Shown: positions 9,416 through 17,861 of the stretch, piece after piece
Layout of the letters: every line of letters starts with the position of its first letter
Numbering within the stretch: position 1 is the stretch's first letter
Assembly: GCA_905221145.1 (NCBI GenBank)
Contig: CAJNCA010000005.1
Coordinates: 1 to 64,000 of the forward strand
Direction of reading: 5' to 3'
Origin: a bacterium
GTDB lineage: Bacteria; Bacillota; Bacilli; Lactobacillales; Streptococcaceae
DNA: 64,000 nucleotides
The notes under the pieces: model-generated
What the model was told of the DNA's origin: nothing
The model's database searches: none
The model's input: only the letters and a program-made list of their open reading frames with translations
Position numbers and translations under genes: made by a program

Positions 9416-9850
9416 ATGAATAAGTCAGAACAATCCATGTTTGAATTGGCTTTGTCCATCGCAAAAAAAGTACATGAGGGACAATATGATAAGGCTGGAG
9501 TAGTTTATATCAAACACCCTCTTTTTGTAGCAAGTCTGGTCGATACGCAAGAAGAAAAGGCAGTCGCTCTATTGCATGATGTTTTGGAAGATAGTTCAGT
9601 TACTGCTGAAGAGCTACTAAATGCTGGTTTATCAGAGACTGTTGTTACTGCAGTGCAGGTACTGACCAAGAAAAAGGGACAAGATTATCAACAATATTTG
9701 GAACTTGTTAAATCGAATCCTATAGCACGTTGTGTCAAATTAGCAGATTTGAAACATAATTCAGATTTATCTAGACTTAGTTCTTTGACTGAGAATGATT
9801 TGGAACGATTAGAAAAATATAAAAAAGCGATTGATTATCTGAGCATGTAG
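9416..9850 (+). CDS. Small HD-domain phosphohydrolase, (p)ppGpp-hydrolase (MESH1/SpoT-like) fold
   Basis: This 144-residue single-domain protein aligns by motif with the hydrolase half of RelA/SpoT enzymes: KKVHEGQYDKAG (17-28), IKHPLFVA (33-40), the metal-binding HD with following ED in LLHDVLED (53-60), and KLADLKHNSD near 118-127. No synthetase domain is present. By family it could cleave (p)ppGpp or a related nucleotide such as NADPH. The ribosome binding site AAAGGAG precedes the ATG closely. It stands alone between glucokinase and thyA. The activity is an inference from motif spacing; many such proteins are simply annotated as HD-domain proteins. Confidence 0.75.
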   Translation: MNKSEQSMFELALSIAKKVHEGQYDKAGVVYIKHPLFVASLVDTQEEKAVALLHDVLEDSSVTAEELLNAGLSETVVTAVQVLTKKKGQDYQQYLELVKSNPIARCVKLADLKHNSDLSRLSSLTENDLERLEKYKKAIDYLSM

Positions 9851-9865
9851 AAAATCTTTTTTTTA

Positions 9866-9874
9866 TGCTATACT
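9866..9874 (+). promoter_or_regulatory. Extended -10 of thyA
   Basis: TGCTATACT, with a 29-nt interval to the ATG that contains the GAGGTGAG ribosome binding site. Confidence 0.7.
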
Positions 9875-9903
9875 AGTTAAGACTATAAATGAGGTGAGAG
9901 TAT

Positions 9904-10743
9904 ATGACAAAAGCAGATACGATTTTTAAAGAGAATATTGAACGAATCCTCAAAGACGGTGTCTTTTCAGAGCAAGCGCGTCCCAAGTACAAGGATGGGA
10001 CAGTTGCTAACTCCAAGTACGTAACAGGAGCCTTTGCAGAGTATGACTTAGCAAAAGGGGAATTCCCCATCACAACCTTGCGTCCTATAGCTATCAAATC
10101 TGCCATCAAGGAAGTGCTCTGGATTTACCAAGACCAGTCTAATAGCTTAGAAGTTCTCAATGACAAGTACAATGTTCACTACTGGAATGACTGGGAAGTT
10201 GGAGATACAGGGACTATTGGGGAACGTTATGGTGCTGTTGTTAAGAAGCACGACATCATCAATAAGCTCCTCAAACAGTTGGAAGCTAATCCTTGGAACC
10301 GTCGCAATATAATCTCACTTTGGGATTATCAGGCCTTTGAGGAAACAGATGGACTACTTCCATGTGCCTTTCAGACCATGTTTGATGTCCGTCGTGTTGA
10401 TGGAGAAATCTATCTGGATGCGACCTTGACCCAGCGTTCTAACGATATGCTGGTGGCCCACCATATCAACGCTATGCAGTATGTAGCTCTTCAAATGATG
10501 ATTGCCAAACATTTCGGCTGGAAGGTTGGAAAGTTCTTCTACTTTATCAATAACCTCCATATCTATGACAATCAATTTGAACAAGCTGAGGAATTGCTTC
10601 GTCGTGAGCCGTCAAACTGCCAACCACGCTTGGTTTTAAATGTTCCTGATGGGACTAATTTCTTTGATATTAAAGCAGAAGATTTTGAGTTGGTAGATTA
10701 TGACCCTGTTAAGCCGCAGTTGAAGTTTGACCTAGCTATTTAA
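9904..10743 (+). CDS. thyA: Thymidylate synthase
   Basis: This enzyme converts dUMP and methylene-tetrahydrofolate to dTMP and dihydrofolate. The 279-residue protein has the phosphate-binding WNRRN (131-135), the catalytic Cys154 in PCAFQ and QRSNDM (177-182). Its length is near the usual size of the ThyA family. A GAGGTGAG ribosome binding site lies upstream. The gene has its own promoter and a terminator shared with the convergent small gene downstream. Confidence 0.97.
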   Translation: MTKADTIFKENIERILKDGVFSEQARPKYKDGTVANSKYVTGAFAEYDLAKGEFPITTLRPIAIKSAIKEVLWIYQDQSNSLEVLNDKYNVHYWNDWEVGDTGTIGERYGAVVKKHDIINKLLKQLEANPWNRRNIISLWDYQAFEETDGLLPCAFQTMFDVRRVDGEIYLDATLTQRSNDMLVAHHINAMQYVALQMMIAKHFGWKVGKFFYFINNLHIYDNQFEQAEELLRREPSNCQPRLVLNVPDGTNFFDIKAEDFELVDYDPVKPQLKFDLAI

Positions 10744-10752
10744 AAGAATAGA

Positions 10753-10789
10753 AAAAAGAAGTTGAGACAATGAATCCCAACTTCTTTTG
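10753..10789. terminator. Bidirectional terminator between thyA and the DUF3042 gene
   Basis: AAAAGAAGTTG and CAACTTCTTTT form an 11-bp stem flanked by A and T runs, suitable for both strands. Confidence 0.85.
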
Positions 10790-10793
10790 TTTC

Positions 10794-10964
10794 TTAACGT
10801 GATACGCGGCGGCGAGCTGCTTTTTTACGGTTTTCTTCGATGAAAGCTGCTTTTTGCTCTTCTGGTTCGATCACTTTCTTTTTAAATGCGTATACTGCAC
10901 CTGCAACTGCAGCGACAGTTCCTGCGACACCTGTTACAAGACCTTTAGCGAATCCTTTAGCCAT
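10794..10964 (-). CDS. DUF3042 family small membrane protein
   Basis: The product has 56 residues and begins MAKGFAKGLV. One hydrophobic Gly/Ala-rich segment (about residues 7-27) is followed by a basic and acidic tail (KKKVIEPEEQ, RRR). The start is fixed by a strong AAAGGAGGAAG ribosome binding site just upstream on the minus strand; longer in-frame starts lack one. The size and sequence match the DUF3042 family of Firmicutes, whose function is unknown. It is convergent with thyA and divergent from miaA. Confidence 0.85.
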   Translation of the reverse strand: MAKGFAKGLVTGVAGTVAAVAGAVYAFKKKVIEPEEQKAAFIEENRKKAARRRVSR

Positions 10965-11036
10965 GAGTCTTCCTCCTTTATATTCTATATCAGCCAGCCC
11001 CTTCAAGAGGTCACATTTTTCTGACTGACCTTTTTG

Positions 11037-11045
11037 TGTTATAAT
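11037..11045 (+). promoter_or_regulatory. Extended -10 upstream of miaA
   Basis: TGTTATAAT, about 40 nt before the miaA start, likely drives the miaA-hflX-rnz-SDR cluster. Confidence 0.7.
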
Positions 11046-11084
11046 AATAGTAACGAAAAAATGGGAATTTTTCAAGGAAAAAAG

Positions 11085-11969
11085 ATGAAAAGAAAAATAA
11101 TTGTGATCGTTGGGCCGACTGCTGTTGGAAAAACAGCTCTTGCCATTGAAGTGGCCAAGCGCTTTGGTGGGGAAGTTGTGAGCGGTGATAGTCAGCAGGT
11201 TTACCGAGGTCTAGATATTGGGACGGCTAAGGCTATCCCAGAGGAGCAGGCAGCTGTTCCCCATCATTTAATCGATGTTAGAGAGGTAACCGAGTCTTAC
11301 TCGGCTTTTGATTTTGTTTCAGAAGCTAAGATGGCTATTGAGGATATTCACAGCCGTGGTAAGCTAGTCATTATAGCTGGTGGAACAGGGCTTTATATCC
11401 AGAGCTTGTTAGAAGGCTACCATCTGGGTGGAGAGACTCCCCATGAGGAGATTTTGGCATATCGAGCTAGTTTGGAGCCTTATACAGATGAGGAATTAGC
11501 TCATCTTGTGGAGAAAGCAGACCTTGATATTCCCCAGTTTAATCGTCGTCGTGCTATGCGTGCCTTGGAAATTGTCCATTTTGGTCAGGATTTGGAAAAT
11601 CAAGAGACCTTGTATGAACCATTGATTATCTGCTTGGATGATGAGCGCTGTCAATTATATGAACGTATCAATCACCGAGTGGACCTGATGTTTGAAGCTG
11701 GACTTCTAGACGAAGCCAAGTGGTTGTTTGACCATTATCCAGATGTGCAGGCTGCTAAAGGGATTGGTTACAAGGAACTCTTTCCTTACTTCCGTGGAGA
11801 GCAGACCTTGGAGGAAGCCAGTGAGAGTCTCAAACAGGCGACTCGTCGTTTTGCCAAGCGTCAGTTGACCTGGTTCCGTAATCGCATGCAGGTCACCTTT
11901 TATCAGATTGGAGAAGCTGGTGTAAAAGACCGCATTTTAAGCCAGATAGAGGAGTTTTTAGATGATTGA
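11085..11969 (+). CDS. miaA: tRNA dimethylallyltransferase
   Basis: MiaA transfers a dimethylallyl group to A37 of tRNAs reading UNN codons. The 294-residue protein starts MKRKIIV, with the P-loop GPTAVGKTA at 9-17 and [15 protein letters not shown] immediately after it. The start at 11085 follows CAAGGAAAAAAG; a longer frame from 11034 has no ribosome binding site and lies over the promoter. The gene overlaps hflX by 8 bases, suggesting translational coupling. Confidence 0.95.
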   Translation: MKRKIIVIVGPTAVGKTALAIEVAKRFGGEVVSGDSQQVYRGLDIGTAKAIPEEQAAVPHHLIDVREVTESYSAFDFVSEAKMAIEDIHSRGKLVIIAGGTGLYIQSLLEGYHLGGETPHEEILAYRASLEPYTDEELAHLVEKADLDIPQFNRRRAMRALEIVHFGQDLENQETLYEPLIICLDDERCQLYERINHRVDLMFEAGLLDEAKWLFDHYPDVQAAKGIGYKELFPYFRGEQTLEEASESLKQATRRFAKRQLTWFRNRMQVTFYQIGEAGVKDRILSQIEEFLDD

Positions 11970-13200
11970 AACGGAGAAAAAAGAGGAGCGAGCCCTGCTC
12001 ATAGGTGTGGAATTGCAGGGCATGGACAATTTTGACCTTTCCATGGAAGAATTGGCCAGTCTGGCTAAGACAGCTGGGGCAGTTGTTGTAGATAGCTACA
12101 GGCAAAAACGTGAAAAATATGATTCCAAGACCTTCGTCGGCTCTGGTAAGTTGGAAGAGATTGCGCTTATGGTGGATGCAGAAGAAATTACCACTGTCAT
12201 CGTCAACAACCGTCTGACACCAAGGCAAAATGTCAATTTAGAAGAAGTTCTTGGTGTTAAGGTCATTGACCGTATGCAGTTGATTTTGGATATCTTTGCT
12301 ATGCGGGCTCGAAGCCATGAAGGGAAACTCCAAGTCCACCTAGCCCAGCTCAAATACCTCTTGCCTCGTTTGGTTGGTCAGGGGATTATGCTCAGCCGTC
12401 AGGCAGGGGGAATTGGTTCCCGTGGACCTGGTGAAAGCCAGTTGGAGCTGAACCGTCGTAGCGTTCGCAATCAAATCACGGATATCGAGCGCCAGCTCAA
12501 GGTGGTTGAGAAAAATCGGGCGACTGTCAGAGAAAAACGTTTGGAGTCAAGCACCTTTAAGATTGGTTTGATTGGTTATACCAATGCTGGGAAGTCAACT
12601 ATCATGAACACTTTGACCAGTAAGACACAGTATGAAGCAGACGAGCTTTTTGCAACTCTAGATGCGACGACTAAGAGTATCCATCTGGGGGGTAATCTCC
12701 AAGTAACTTTGACAGATACCGTGGGCTTTATTCAAGATTTGCCGACAGAGTTGGTATCCAGTTTCAAGTCGACCTTGGAAGAAAGCAAGCATGTGGACCT
12801 TCTTGTTCATGTTATCGATGCCAGCAATCCTTACCATGAGGAGCATGAAAAAACAGTTCTGTCCATCATGAAAGACCTGGACATGGAAGATATTCCTCGT
12901 CTGACACTTTATAATAAAGCGGATTTGGTGGAGGATTTCACGCCTACCCAAACGCCTTATGCCTTCATTTCTGCCAAGTCTGAGGATAGTCGTGAGAATT
13001 TGCAGGCACTATTTTTAGAGAAAATCAAGGATATTTTTGAATCTTTTACCCTGCGCGTGCCTTTTTCTAAGTCCTATAAGATTCATGATTTAGAAAGTGT
13101 AGCGATTCTTGAAGAACGTGATTATCAAGATGATGGGGAAGTTATTACAGGCTACATTTCTGAGAAAAATAAATGGAGGTTAGAGGAATTTTATGACTGA
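11962..13200 (+). CDS. hflX: GTPase HflX
   Basis: This is a ribosome-associated GTPase implicated in ribosome rescue under stress. The 412-residue protein has the N-terminal HflX domain (to about 195) with the conserved glycine-rich [13 protein letters not shown] near 146-158. The G domain shows G1 GYTNAGKST (205-213), G3 DTVGF (252-256) and G4 NKAD (318-321). It overlaps miaA upstream by 8 bases and the next gene by 8 bases, so the three are almost certainly one transcript. Confidence 0.95.
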   Translation: MIETEKKEERALLIGVELQGMDNFDLSMEELASLAKTAGAVVVDSYRQKREKYDSKTFVGSGKLEEIALMVDAEEITTVIVNNRLTPRQNVNLEEVLGVKVIDRMQLILDIFAMRARSHEGKLQVHLAQLKYLLPRLVGQGIMLSRQAGGIGSRGPGESQLELNRRSVRNQITDIERQLKVVEKNRATVREKRLESSTFKIGLIGYTNAGKSTIMNTLTSKTQYEADELFATLDATTKSIHLGGNLQVTLTDTVGFIQDLPTELVSSFKSTLEESKHVDLLVHVIDASNPYHEEHEKTVLSIMKDLDMEDIPRLTLYNKADLVEDFTPTQTPYAFISAKSEDSRENLQALFLEKIKDIFESFTLRVPFSKSYKIHDLESVAILEERDYQDDGEVITGYISEKNKWRLEEFYD

Positions 13201-13816
13201 TATTAAAACCTTGGCTCTAAAATATGGGGGCTATACAAGTCTAGATAAGGTCTATCTGGACCAACTTCTAGCTGGTAAAACAGAGCAAGAGCAGTTGGCA
13301 CTAATCACTCCTCCGCCTAGCGTGGTCAATGCTTACTTTGCAGAACTCTACCAGAAAAAAAGTCCTGAGGCTGCGACGGATTATTTTTCAGAACTTAGTC
13401 AGGAACTGAACCTCTACAATACTGAGCCAAGTTTTACCTTTGAAAATAAGCCTTTTATTCGTCTTAATTTATCTGGCAAATCCTTTGGTTTTTGCTATGA
13501 GAGTGAGGGTCTGGGTCGGATTTTCTCTGAAAATGAAGAGGTTATTTCAGAAGACTTGCTATTTGAGATTGCACAAATTTTCCCCCATCAACTGGTCTTT
13601 GAGGAGTCTGGCAAGATTTACATGAAGGCTGTCGAGGACGAGGAAATTGTTAGCGTGGAGAATCTCACAGCTTTGACTGATTTGGAAAGCTTGGCTGATG
13701 GTCGCAAGCGTCTTAAAGGATACAGCCAAGAGGAGTTATTACAAGAAGCTACAGCTTTTTCTGGCAAGCGCTATTTCCGATCGGAAAACCGCACAGCCAT
13801 GTTATATATTGATTAA
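13193..13816 (+). CDS. Conserved streptococcal hypothetical protein
   Basis: This is a soluble 207-residue acidic protein without a signal peptide or membrane segment. I do not recognise a catalytic motif. It is always expected to be read with hflX because its ATG lies 8 bases inside that gene. Relatives of this gene have sometimes been labelled cystathionine beta-lyase; nothing here supports that (no PLP lysine motif and only about half the length), so I leave it unnamed. Its position between a ribosome-rescue GTPase and tRNase Z suggests, weakly, a role linked to translation. Confidence 0.85.
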   Translation: MTDIKTLALKYGGYTSLDKVYLDQLLAGKTEQEQLALITPPPSVVNAYFAELYQKKSPEAATDYFSELSQELNLYNTEPSFTFENKPFIRLNLSGKSFGFCYESEGLGRIFSENEEVISEDLLFEIAQIFPHQLVFEESGKIYMKAVEDEEIVSVENLTALTDLESLADGRKRLKGYSQEELLQEATAFSGKRYFRSENRTAMLYID

Positions 13817-13830
13817 TTAGAAAGTATCGA

Positions 13831-14760
13831 ATGGATATTCAATTTTTAGGAACGGGGGCTGGCCAGCCCTCTAAAGCCCGCAATGTCTCCAGTCTCGCCC
13901 TGAAACTCTTGGACGAGATTAACGAAGTATGGCTCTTTGACTGTGGAGAAGGTACGCAAAATCGCATTCTGGAAACGACAATTCGACCACGTAAGGTCAG
14001 CAAAATCTTTATCACCCACCTACATGGAGACCATATTTTTGGCTTACCAGGTTTCCTTTCTAGTCGAGCCTTTCAGGCTAATGAAGAGCAGACGGATTTG
14101 GAAATTTATGGACCGCAAGGGATTAAATCCTTTGTCTTAACCAGTCTTCGTGTGTCGGGTTCTCGCCTGCCTTACCGTATTCATTTTCATGAGTTTGACC
14201 AAGATTCTTTAGGAAAAATCCTTGAGACCGATAAATTCGCGGTGTATGCAGAGGAGTTGGATCATACTATTTTCTGTGTTGGCTATCGTGTCATTCAAAA
14301 GGACTTGGAAGGAACGCTGGATGCTGAAAAACTCAAGGCTGCTGGTGTCCCATTTGGCCCACTCTTTGGGAAAATCAAAAACGGTCAGGACGTTGTTTTA
14401 GAAGATGGAACTGAAATCAAGGCAGCTGACTATATCTCAGCTCCCCGTCCGGGTAAGATTATCACTATTTTAGGAGACACTCGAAAAACGGATGCCAGTG
14501 TGCGTCTAGCTATCAATGCTGATGTCCTTGTTCATGAATCGACTTATGGCAAGGGTGATGAAAAAATTGCTCGTAACCATGGCCACTCTACTAACATGCA
14601 AGCTGCACAAGTAGCGGTAGAAGCAGGTGCCAAACGCCTCTTGCTCAACCATATCAGTGCCCGTTTCCTCTCAAAAGATATCAGCAAGCTCAAAAAAGAC
14701 GCTGCTAGTGTTTTTGAAAATGTCCATGTGGTCAAAGACTTGGAAGAAGTGGAAATCTAA
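13831..14760 (+). CDS. rnz: Ribonuclease Z (tRNA 3' endonuclease)
   Basis: This metallo-beta-lactamase-fold enzyme removes the 3' trailer of pre-tRNAs. The 309-residue protein carries [13 protein letters not shown] (62-74), the zinc motif HxHxDH and the following glycines, plus a later GDTR and the C-terminal HISAR histidine. Its length matches the short bacterial RNase Z form. It follows the preceding gene by 14 bases with only a weak ribosome binding site; an A/T-rich -10-like stretch near 13800 may add an internal promoter. Confidence 0.95.
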   Translation: MDIQFLGTGAGQPSKARNVSSLALKLLDEINEVWLFDCGEGTQNRILETTIRPRKVSKIFITHLHGDHIFGLPGFLSSRAFQANEEQTDLEIYGPQGIKSFVLTSLRVSGSRLPYRIHFHEFDQDSLGKILETDKFAVYAEELDHTIFCVGYRVIQKDLEGTLDAEKLKAAGVPFGPLFGKIKNGQDVVLEDGTEIKAADYISAPRPGKIITILGDTRKTDASVRLAINADVLVHESTYGKGDEKIARNHGHSTNMQAAQVAVEAGAKRLLLNHISARFLSKDISKLKKDAASVFENVHVVKDLEEVEI

Positions 14761-14780
14761 CAGATTGAGAAAGGATAAGT

Positions 14781-15536
14781 ATGCGTACTATTCTGATTAC
14801 CGGAGCTAGCGGTGGTCTAGCCCAAGAAATGGTCAAACTCCTGCCAGATGACCAGCTCATCTTGCTTGGTAGAAATAAGGAAAAATTAGCTCAACTCTAC
14901 GGAAATCATCCCCATGCGGAATTGATTGAAATCGACATTACCGATGATCAGGCTCTAGACACTTTAGTAGCTAACCTCTATTTCCGTTATGGCAAGATTG
15001 ATGTCTTGATTAACAACGCTGGTTACGGGATTTTTGAGGAATTTGACCAGATTTCTGATAAAGACATTCACCAGATGTTCGAGGTCAATACCTTTGCCCT
15101 GATGAATCTATCTCGTCGCCTTGCAGCTCGTATGAAGGAAAGCCGAAAAGGCCATATTATCAATATCATCAGCATGGCAGGTCTGATTGCTACTGGCAAG
15201 TCCAGCCTTTACTCAGCGACTAAGTTTGCGGCCATTGGGTTTTCAAATGCTCTGCGCCTCGAACTCATGTCCTACGGTGTTTATGTGACGACGGTCAATC
15301 CAGGACCAATTCGCACAGGATTTTTTGACCAGGCTGACCCAGATGGTACCTATCTCAAGTCTGTTGACCGCTTCCTGCTAGAACCAGATGCAGTAGCTAA
15401 AAAGATTGTTAAGTGTATAGAAAAAAACAAACGAGAACTCAATCTTCCGGTCTTGTTGAACTTGGCCCACAAATTTTATACTCTCTTTCCCAAGCTCGCT
15501 GATAAGTTGGCAGGGGAAACTTTTAATTATAAATAA
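14781..15536 (+). CDS. Short-chain dehydrogenase/reductase (SDR)
   Basis: This is a 251-residue classical SDR: a glycine-rich nucleotide-binding TGASGGLAQ near residues 6-14, NNAGYG near 85-90, a catalytic Ser followed by YSATK (Tyr and Lys), and PGPIRTGF in the C-terminal half. It probably reduces or oxidises a small carbonyl or alcohol with NAD(P)(H). The substrate is not evident. It is the last gene of the miaA cluster and is closed by a terminator. Confidence 0.9.
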   Translation: MRTILITGASGGLAQEMVKLLPDDQLILLGRNKEKLAQLYGNHPHAELIEIDITDDQALDTLVANLYFRYGKIDVLINNAGYGIFEEFDQISDKDIHQMFEVNTFALMNLSRRLAARMKESRKGHIINIISMAGLIATGKSSLYSATKFAAIGFSNALRLELMSYGVYVTTVNPGPIRTGFFDQADPDGTYLKSVDRFLLEPDAVAKKIVKCIEKNKRELNLPVLLNLAHKFYTLFPKLADKLAGETFNYK

Positions 15537-15569
15537 AAAAGTTGTTCCTAAAATGGAGCAACTTTTTTG
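15535..15569. terminator. Terminator after the SDR gene
   Basis: AAAAAAGTTGTTCC pairs with GGAGCAACTTTTTT (one G-U pair). It lies between convergent genes and can serve both. Confidence 0.85.
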
Positions 15570-15573
15570 ATGC

Positions 15574-16479
15574 TTAGAATAAATCAATTCCAGTCTTATT
15601 TAATGAGTGGCAGTGATAGGTGAAGGCATTGATAAAATTAGAGTAATATTGCTGATCAATAAATTTTGCGCTTTGGAGATAGTTAAATAGATTTTTGGCT
15701 AGGGGAATAGCCTCAGGTTTATTCCATCTAAATTGATTGTAAACATGTTCAACTTCTAGAAACATGAGGGGAATAGCCAGATAGCCTCGTTCGAAGGTCT
15801 GAAGTGATTTAATTTTTTTAATAATATCATCAGCCTTTTGATAGTAACCCAGTTCAGAGAAATATTTTGCAGAGAAAGTAAGAGCATTTAAGATACGGAT
15901 GTAGGTGTCAGTATTTGCACTTTCTTTGTACATAAGTAGTAATTGTTTGGTCATATGGTCAATGAGTTCCATCGGACAATGATTGACGATAACACGATAA
16001 ATTTCAAGTTCGATACTATTAAAGACATCCGATTTCATTAAATGATTGATAATGTTTTGAATTCTGGCAACAGTTTCTGGACTCTTTGATATAGTTGGAT
16101 AATGTCTTAATTTAATAGATTTAAAAATCATTTCTGCTTGAAGTGGATTGTCTTTTAGGTAGACATCAAATAATTTTTCGTATTCTTCAATATAAGTGAG
16201 GATATCTTCTTCATGGACCACATGCTTGCCAAATTCAATAGCAGGTAATTCTAAACAATCTCCACCTTTATTTGCATAGGCGAGAACAAAATCATTCCAT
16301 TCAACTCCGATAACAATTAAGAGTTTGGTAAAGTTTTCAAGTGAAATTCCTTTGTCTCCTTTTTCAAATTGACTAAGGAACTGTGGCGATACGATATCTG
16401 ATGCTGCTTCCTTGAGAGTTAATCCTCGTGCTTCGCGTAGGTACTTAAATGTAGCACCAAATGGGTATAGATTTTCCAT
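15574..16479 (-). CDS. Rgg/GadR/MutR-family transcriptional regulator
   Basis: The 301-residue protein has an N-terminal Xre-type helix-turn-helix (about residues 8-65; LREARGLTLKEAA then SPQFLSQFEKG) and a long helical TPR-like C-terminal part, the arrangement of streptococcal Rgg regulators that sense short peptides or act as stand-alone regulators. It is divergent from the choline-binding protein at 16855, and the 375-bp interval contains palindromes that could be its operators. A minus-strand -10 (TATAAT at 16509-16514) can drive it. No convincing SHP-type pheromone gene (hydrophobic, ending near an Asp/Glu-headed mature peptide, with a ribosome binding site) was found beside it; the nearest small ORF is at 16750-16833. 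Target genes are inferred from position only. Confidence 0.88.
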   Translation of the reverse strand: MENLYPFGATFKYLREARGLTLKEAASDIVSPQFLSQFEKGDKGISLENFTKLLIVIGVEWNDFVLAYANKGGDCLELPAIEFGKHVVHEEDILTYIEEYEKLFDVYLKDNPLQAEMIFKSIKLRHYPTISKSPETVARIQNIINHLMKSDVFNSIELEIYRVIVNHCPMELIDHMTKQLLLMYKESANTDTYIRILNALTFSAKYFSELGYYQKADDIIKKIKSLQTFERGYLAIPLMFLEVEHVYNQFRWNKPEAIPLAKNLFNYLQSAKFIDQQYYSNFINAFTYHCHSLNKTGIDLF

Positions 16480-16544
16480 AAATAATCTCCTTACATACTT
16501 CTAAGACTATTATACAAAATTTTAAAGAAAATACTTGGAAAAGT

Positions 16545-16555
16545 AAACTATAGTT
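16545..16555. promoter_or_regulatory. Candidate operator, copy 1 (AACTATAGTT palindrome)
   Basis: The 10-bp core is self-complementary. It sits upstream of the rgg -10 on the minus strand and is identical to copy 2. Confidence 0.5.
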
Positions 16556-16604
16556 ACAAAATATTAGAATTCTATGCTAATTTTTTATTTTTAAAATTAT
16601 ATTG

Positions 16605-16616
16605 AAACTATAGTTT
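16605..16616. promoter_or_regulatory. Candidate operator, copy 2 (AAACTATAGTTT palindrome)
   Basis: This is a perfect 12-bp palindrome. Its centre lies about 50 bp upstream of the start site predicted from the TGGTATGAT element, where an activator would be expected to bind. Confidence 0.5.
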
Positions 16617-16680
16617 AAATGCCTAAAAAAATAAATATCTATTATGGTATGATAAGGGAAAGAATAGCTAATAAAGCCAG

Positions 16681-16702
16681 CTTGTTATACTAGTATAACA
16701 AG
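16681..16702. promoter_or_regulatory. 22-bp perfect palindrome with two opposed extended -10 elements
   Basis: The half-site CTTGTTATACT is followed directly by its exact reverse complement. Each half contains TGTTATACT, an extended -10, one on each strand. No -35 is apparent for either direction. Confidence 0.65.
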
Positions 16703-16724
16703 GATTGACTTATCACTCAATCCT
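16701..16724 (+). other. Leader hairpin upstream of the small ORF
   Basis: AGGATTGA and TCAATCCT form a perfect 8-bp stem with an 8-base loop. No T tract follows, so it is not a typical terminator; the AGGATTGAC string recurs near 16770. Confidence 0.5.
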
Positions 16725-16749
16725 ATTCTATCAGTCATTAAAGGAGAAA

Positions 16750-16833
16750 ATGATATGGGAAAAACTTAAAGGATTGACACTAGAAAAATATCATATTTAC
16801 TTTCATAGTTATCATAAATTTTTAGAAAAATAA
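16750..16833 (+). CDS. Candidate 27-codon leader peptide gene
   Basis: An ATG preceded by AAGGAG (3 bases away) opens a 27-residue frame beginning MIWEKLKGLTLEK and rich in His, Tyr and Lys. It ends 21 bases before the choline-binding protein ATG. It is neither hydrophobic nor SHP-like, so it is more likely a translated leader or a cationic peptide than a pheromone precursor. A competing ATG in another frame reads only four codons. Being this short, it could be chance; the ribosome binding site and the position are the only support. Confidence 0.4.
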   Translation: MIWEKLKGLTLEKYHIYFHSYHKFLEK

Positions 16834-16854
16834 AAATATATAAGGAGTTTTGTT

Positions 16855-17829
16855 ATGAAAAACAGAAAAATCTTGGCTTCTTCTTTACTAGCCGGTGCTT
16901 TACTGTCAGTAGGTTATGTAGCTTCTAAACCGACAGAGGTTCATGCCTTAACAGATATGAGTGTCAAGGATACTCAAAATCCCTTGAAAATTACCTTGAT
17001 ACAGACAGATGGAAGTTATACAGTAGATACACTTTTGGTTGACCTGCAAAGAAGTTCTACAACTACTGATAATACAGCTCTTGATTTTGATCTAGTTAAT
17101 GAAGATACCGGTGCACTTGCTTCTTCATCCTTTTTTGGTAGATTTAGAGGAAGTAATAGAATAAAAGAGGGAATTAATATACTCTTAGTAAAAGATGGGA
17201 ACTACCATCTAGATATTTACAGTTCAGGTGATTTTGGAAAACGTTACTTCGGACGTTCAGAAGTTTTTAGAATCTCTAGAGGTGAATATTCTCCGATTAA
17301 AAAGGTAGAGATATCAACAGCAACTGAAACTCCAAAACAAACCACTAACTCTAGCTCAGCTCAGACTGGCTGGTCAGGTTCTTCTTACTACAAAGCAGGA
17401 GTTAAAGTAGTTAATCAATGGATTTTTGATGTTCAGTACAATTCATACTTCTACCTAAATGCTTCAGGTAACTTTGTTCAAAATGCTTGGTCAGGCAACT
17501 ACTACCTTAAGTCAGGTGGCTATATGGCTAAAAGCGAGTGGATTTACGATAAAAACTATAGTTCATACTATTATCTAACATCTGAGGGCAGCTATGCTCG
17601 TAACACATGGGTAGGTAGCTATTATCTTAAATCAAATGGTAAAATGGCTAAGAGCGAATGGGTTTATGATAGCAGCTACAGTTCTTACTATTACTTAACT
17701 TCAGAGGGTAGCTATGCTCGTAATAAATGGGTAGGAGACTACTACCTCAAATCAGATGGCAAGATGGCAGTCAACGAACGTACGCCAGATGGCTACAAAG
17801 TCGATGCAAGTGGAAAGTGGGTAAAATAA
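16855..17829 (+). CDS. Choline-binding surface protein with unfamiliar N-terminal domain
   Basis: This is a secreted 324-residue protein. A signal peptide occupies about residues 1-31 (cleavage near VHA). Residues 32-150 form a domain I do not recognise, predicted beta-rich with no cysteine. A Ser/Thr/Gln linker (about 150-172) leads to choline-binding repeats to the end: units of W-SGNYYLKSGGYMAKS and EWIYD-YSSYYYLTSEGSYARN. The repeats bind phosphocholine on teichoic acids; the N-terminal domain presumably carries the specific function. The ribosome binding site TAAGGAG is well placed. It is divergent from the Rgg regulator, which is the obvious candidate controller. The next gene follows by 32 bases. 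Confidence 0.9.
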   Translation: MKNRKILASSLLAGALLSVGYVASKPTEVHALTDMSVKDTQNPLKITLIQTDGSYTVDTLLVDLQRSSTTTDNTALDFDLVNEDTGALASSSFFGRFRGSNRIKEGINILLVKDGNYHLDIYSSGDFGKRYFGRSEVFRISRGEYSPIKKVEISTATETPKQTTNSSSAQTGWSGSSYYKAGVKVVNQWIFDVQYNSYFYLNASGNFVQNAWSGNYYLKSGGYMAKSEWIYDKNYSSYYYLTSEGSYARNTWVGSYYLKSNGKMAKSEWVYDSSYSSYYYLTSEGSYARNKWVGDYYLKSDGKMAVNERTPDGYKVDASGKWVK

Positions 17830-17861
17830 AACTTTTTTAAACTGGGAGAACAGAGAAAATA

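Larger units (their letters stand above)
16480..16854. promoter_or_regulatory. Divergent control region between rgg and the choline-binding protein gene
   Basis: This 375-bp AT-rich region contains, left to right: the rgg -10 on the minus strand (16509-16514); AAACTATAGTT (16545-16555); the same element as AAACTATAGTTT (16605-16616), exactly 60 bp on; an extended -10 TGGTATGAT (16645-16653); a 22-bp palindrome with back-to-back extended -10s (16681-16702); a hairpin (16701-16724); and a 27-codon ORF with a ribosome binding site (16750-16833). Confidence 0.65.

Noticed and set aside
13193-13816. Label of cystathionine beta-lyase sometimes given to relatives of this gene
   Set aside because: The protein is about half the length of that enzyme and has no PLP-lysine motif.
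16685-16738. Minus-strand 17-codon ORF ending in hydrophobic residues (DKSILVILV) beside rgg
   Set aside because: It looks faintly like a short hydrophobic peptide pheromone, but it has no ribosome binding site and lies across the palindrome and leader hairpin.
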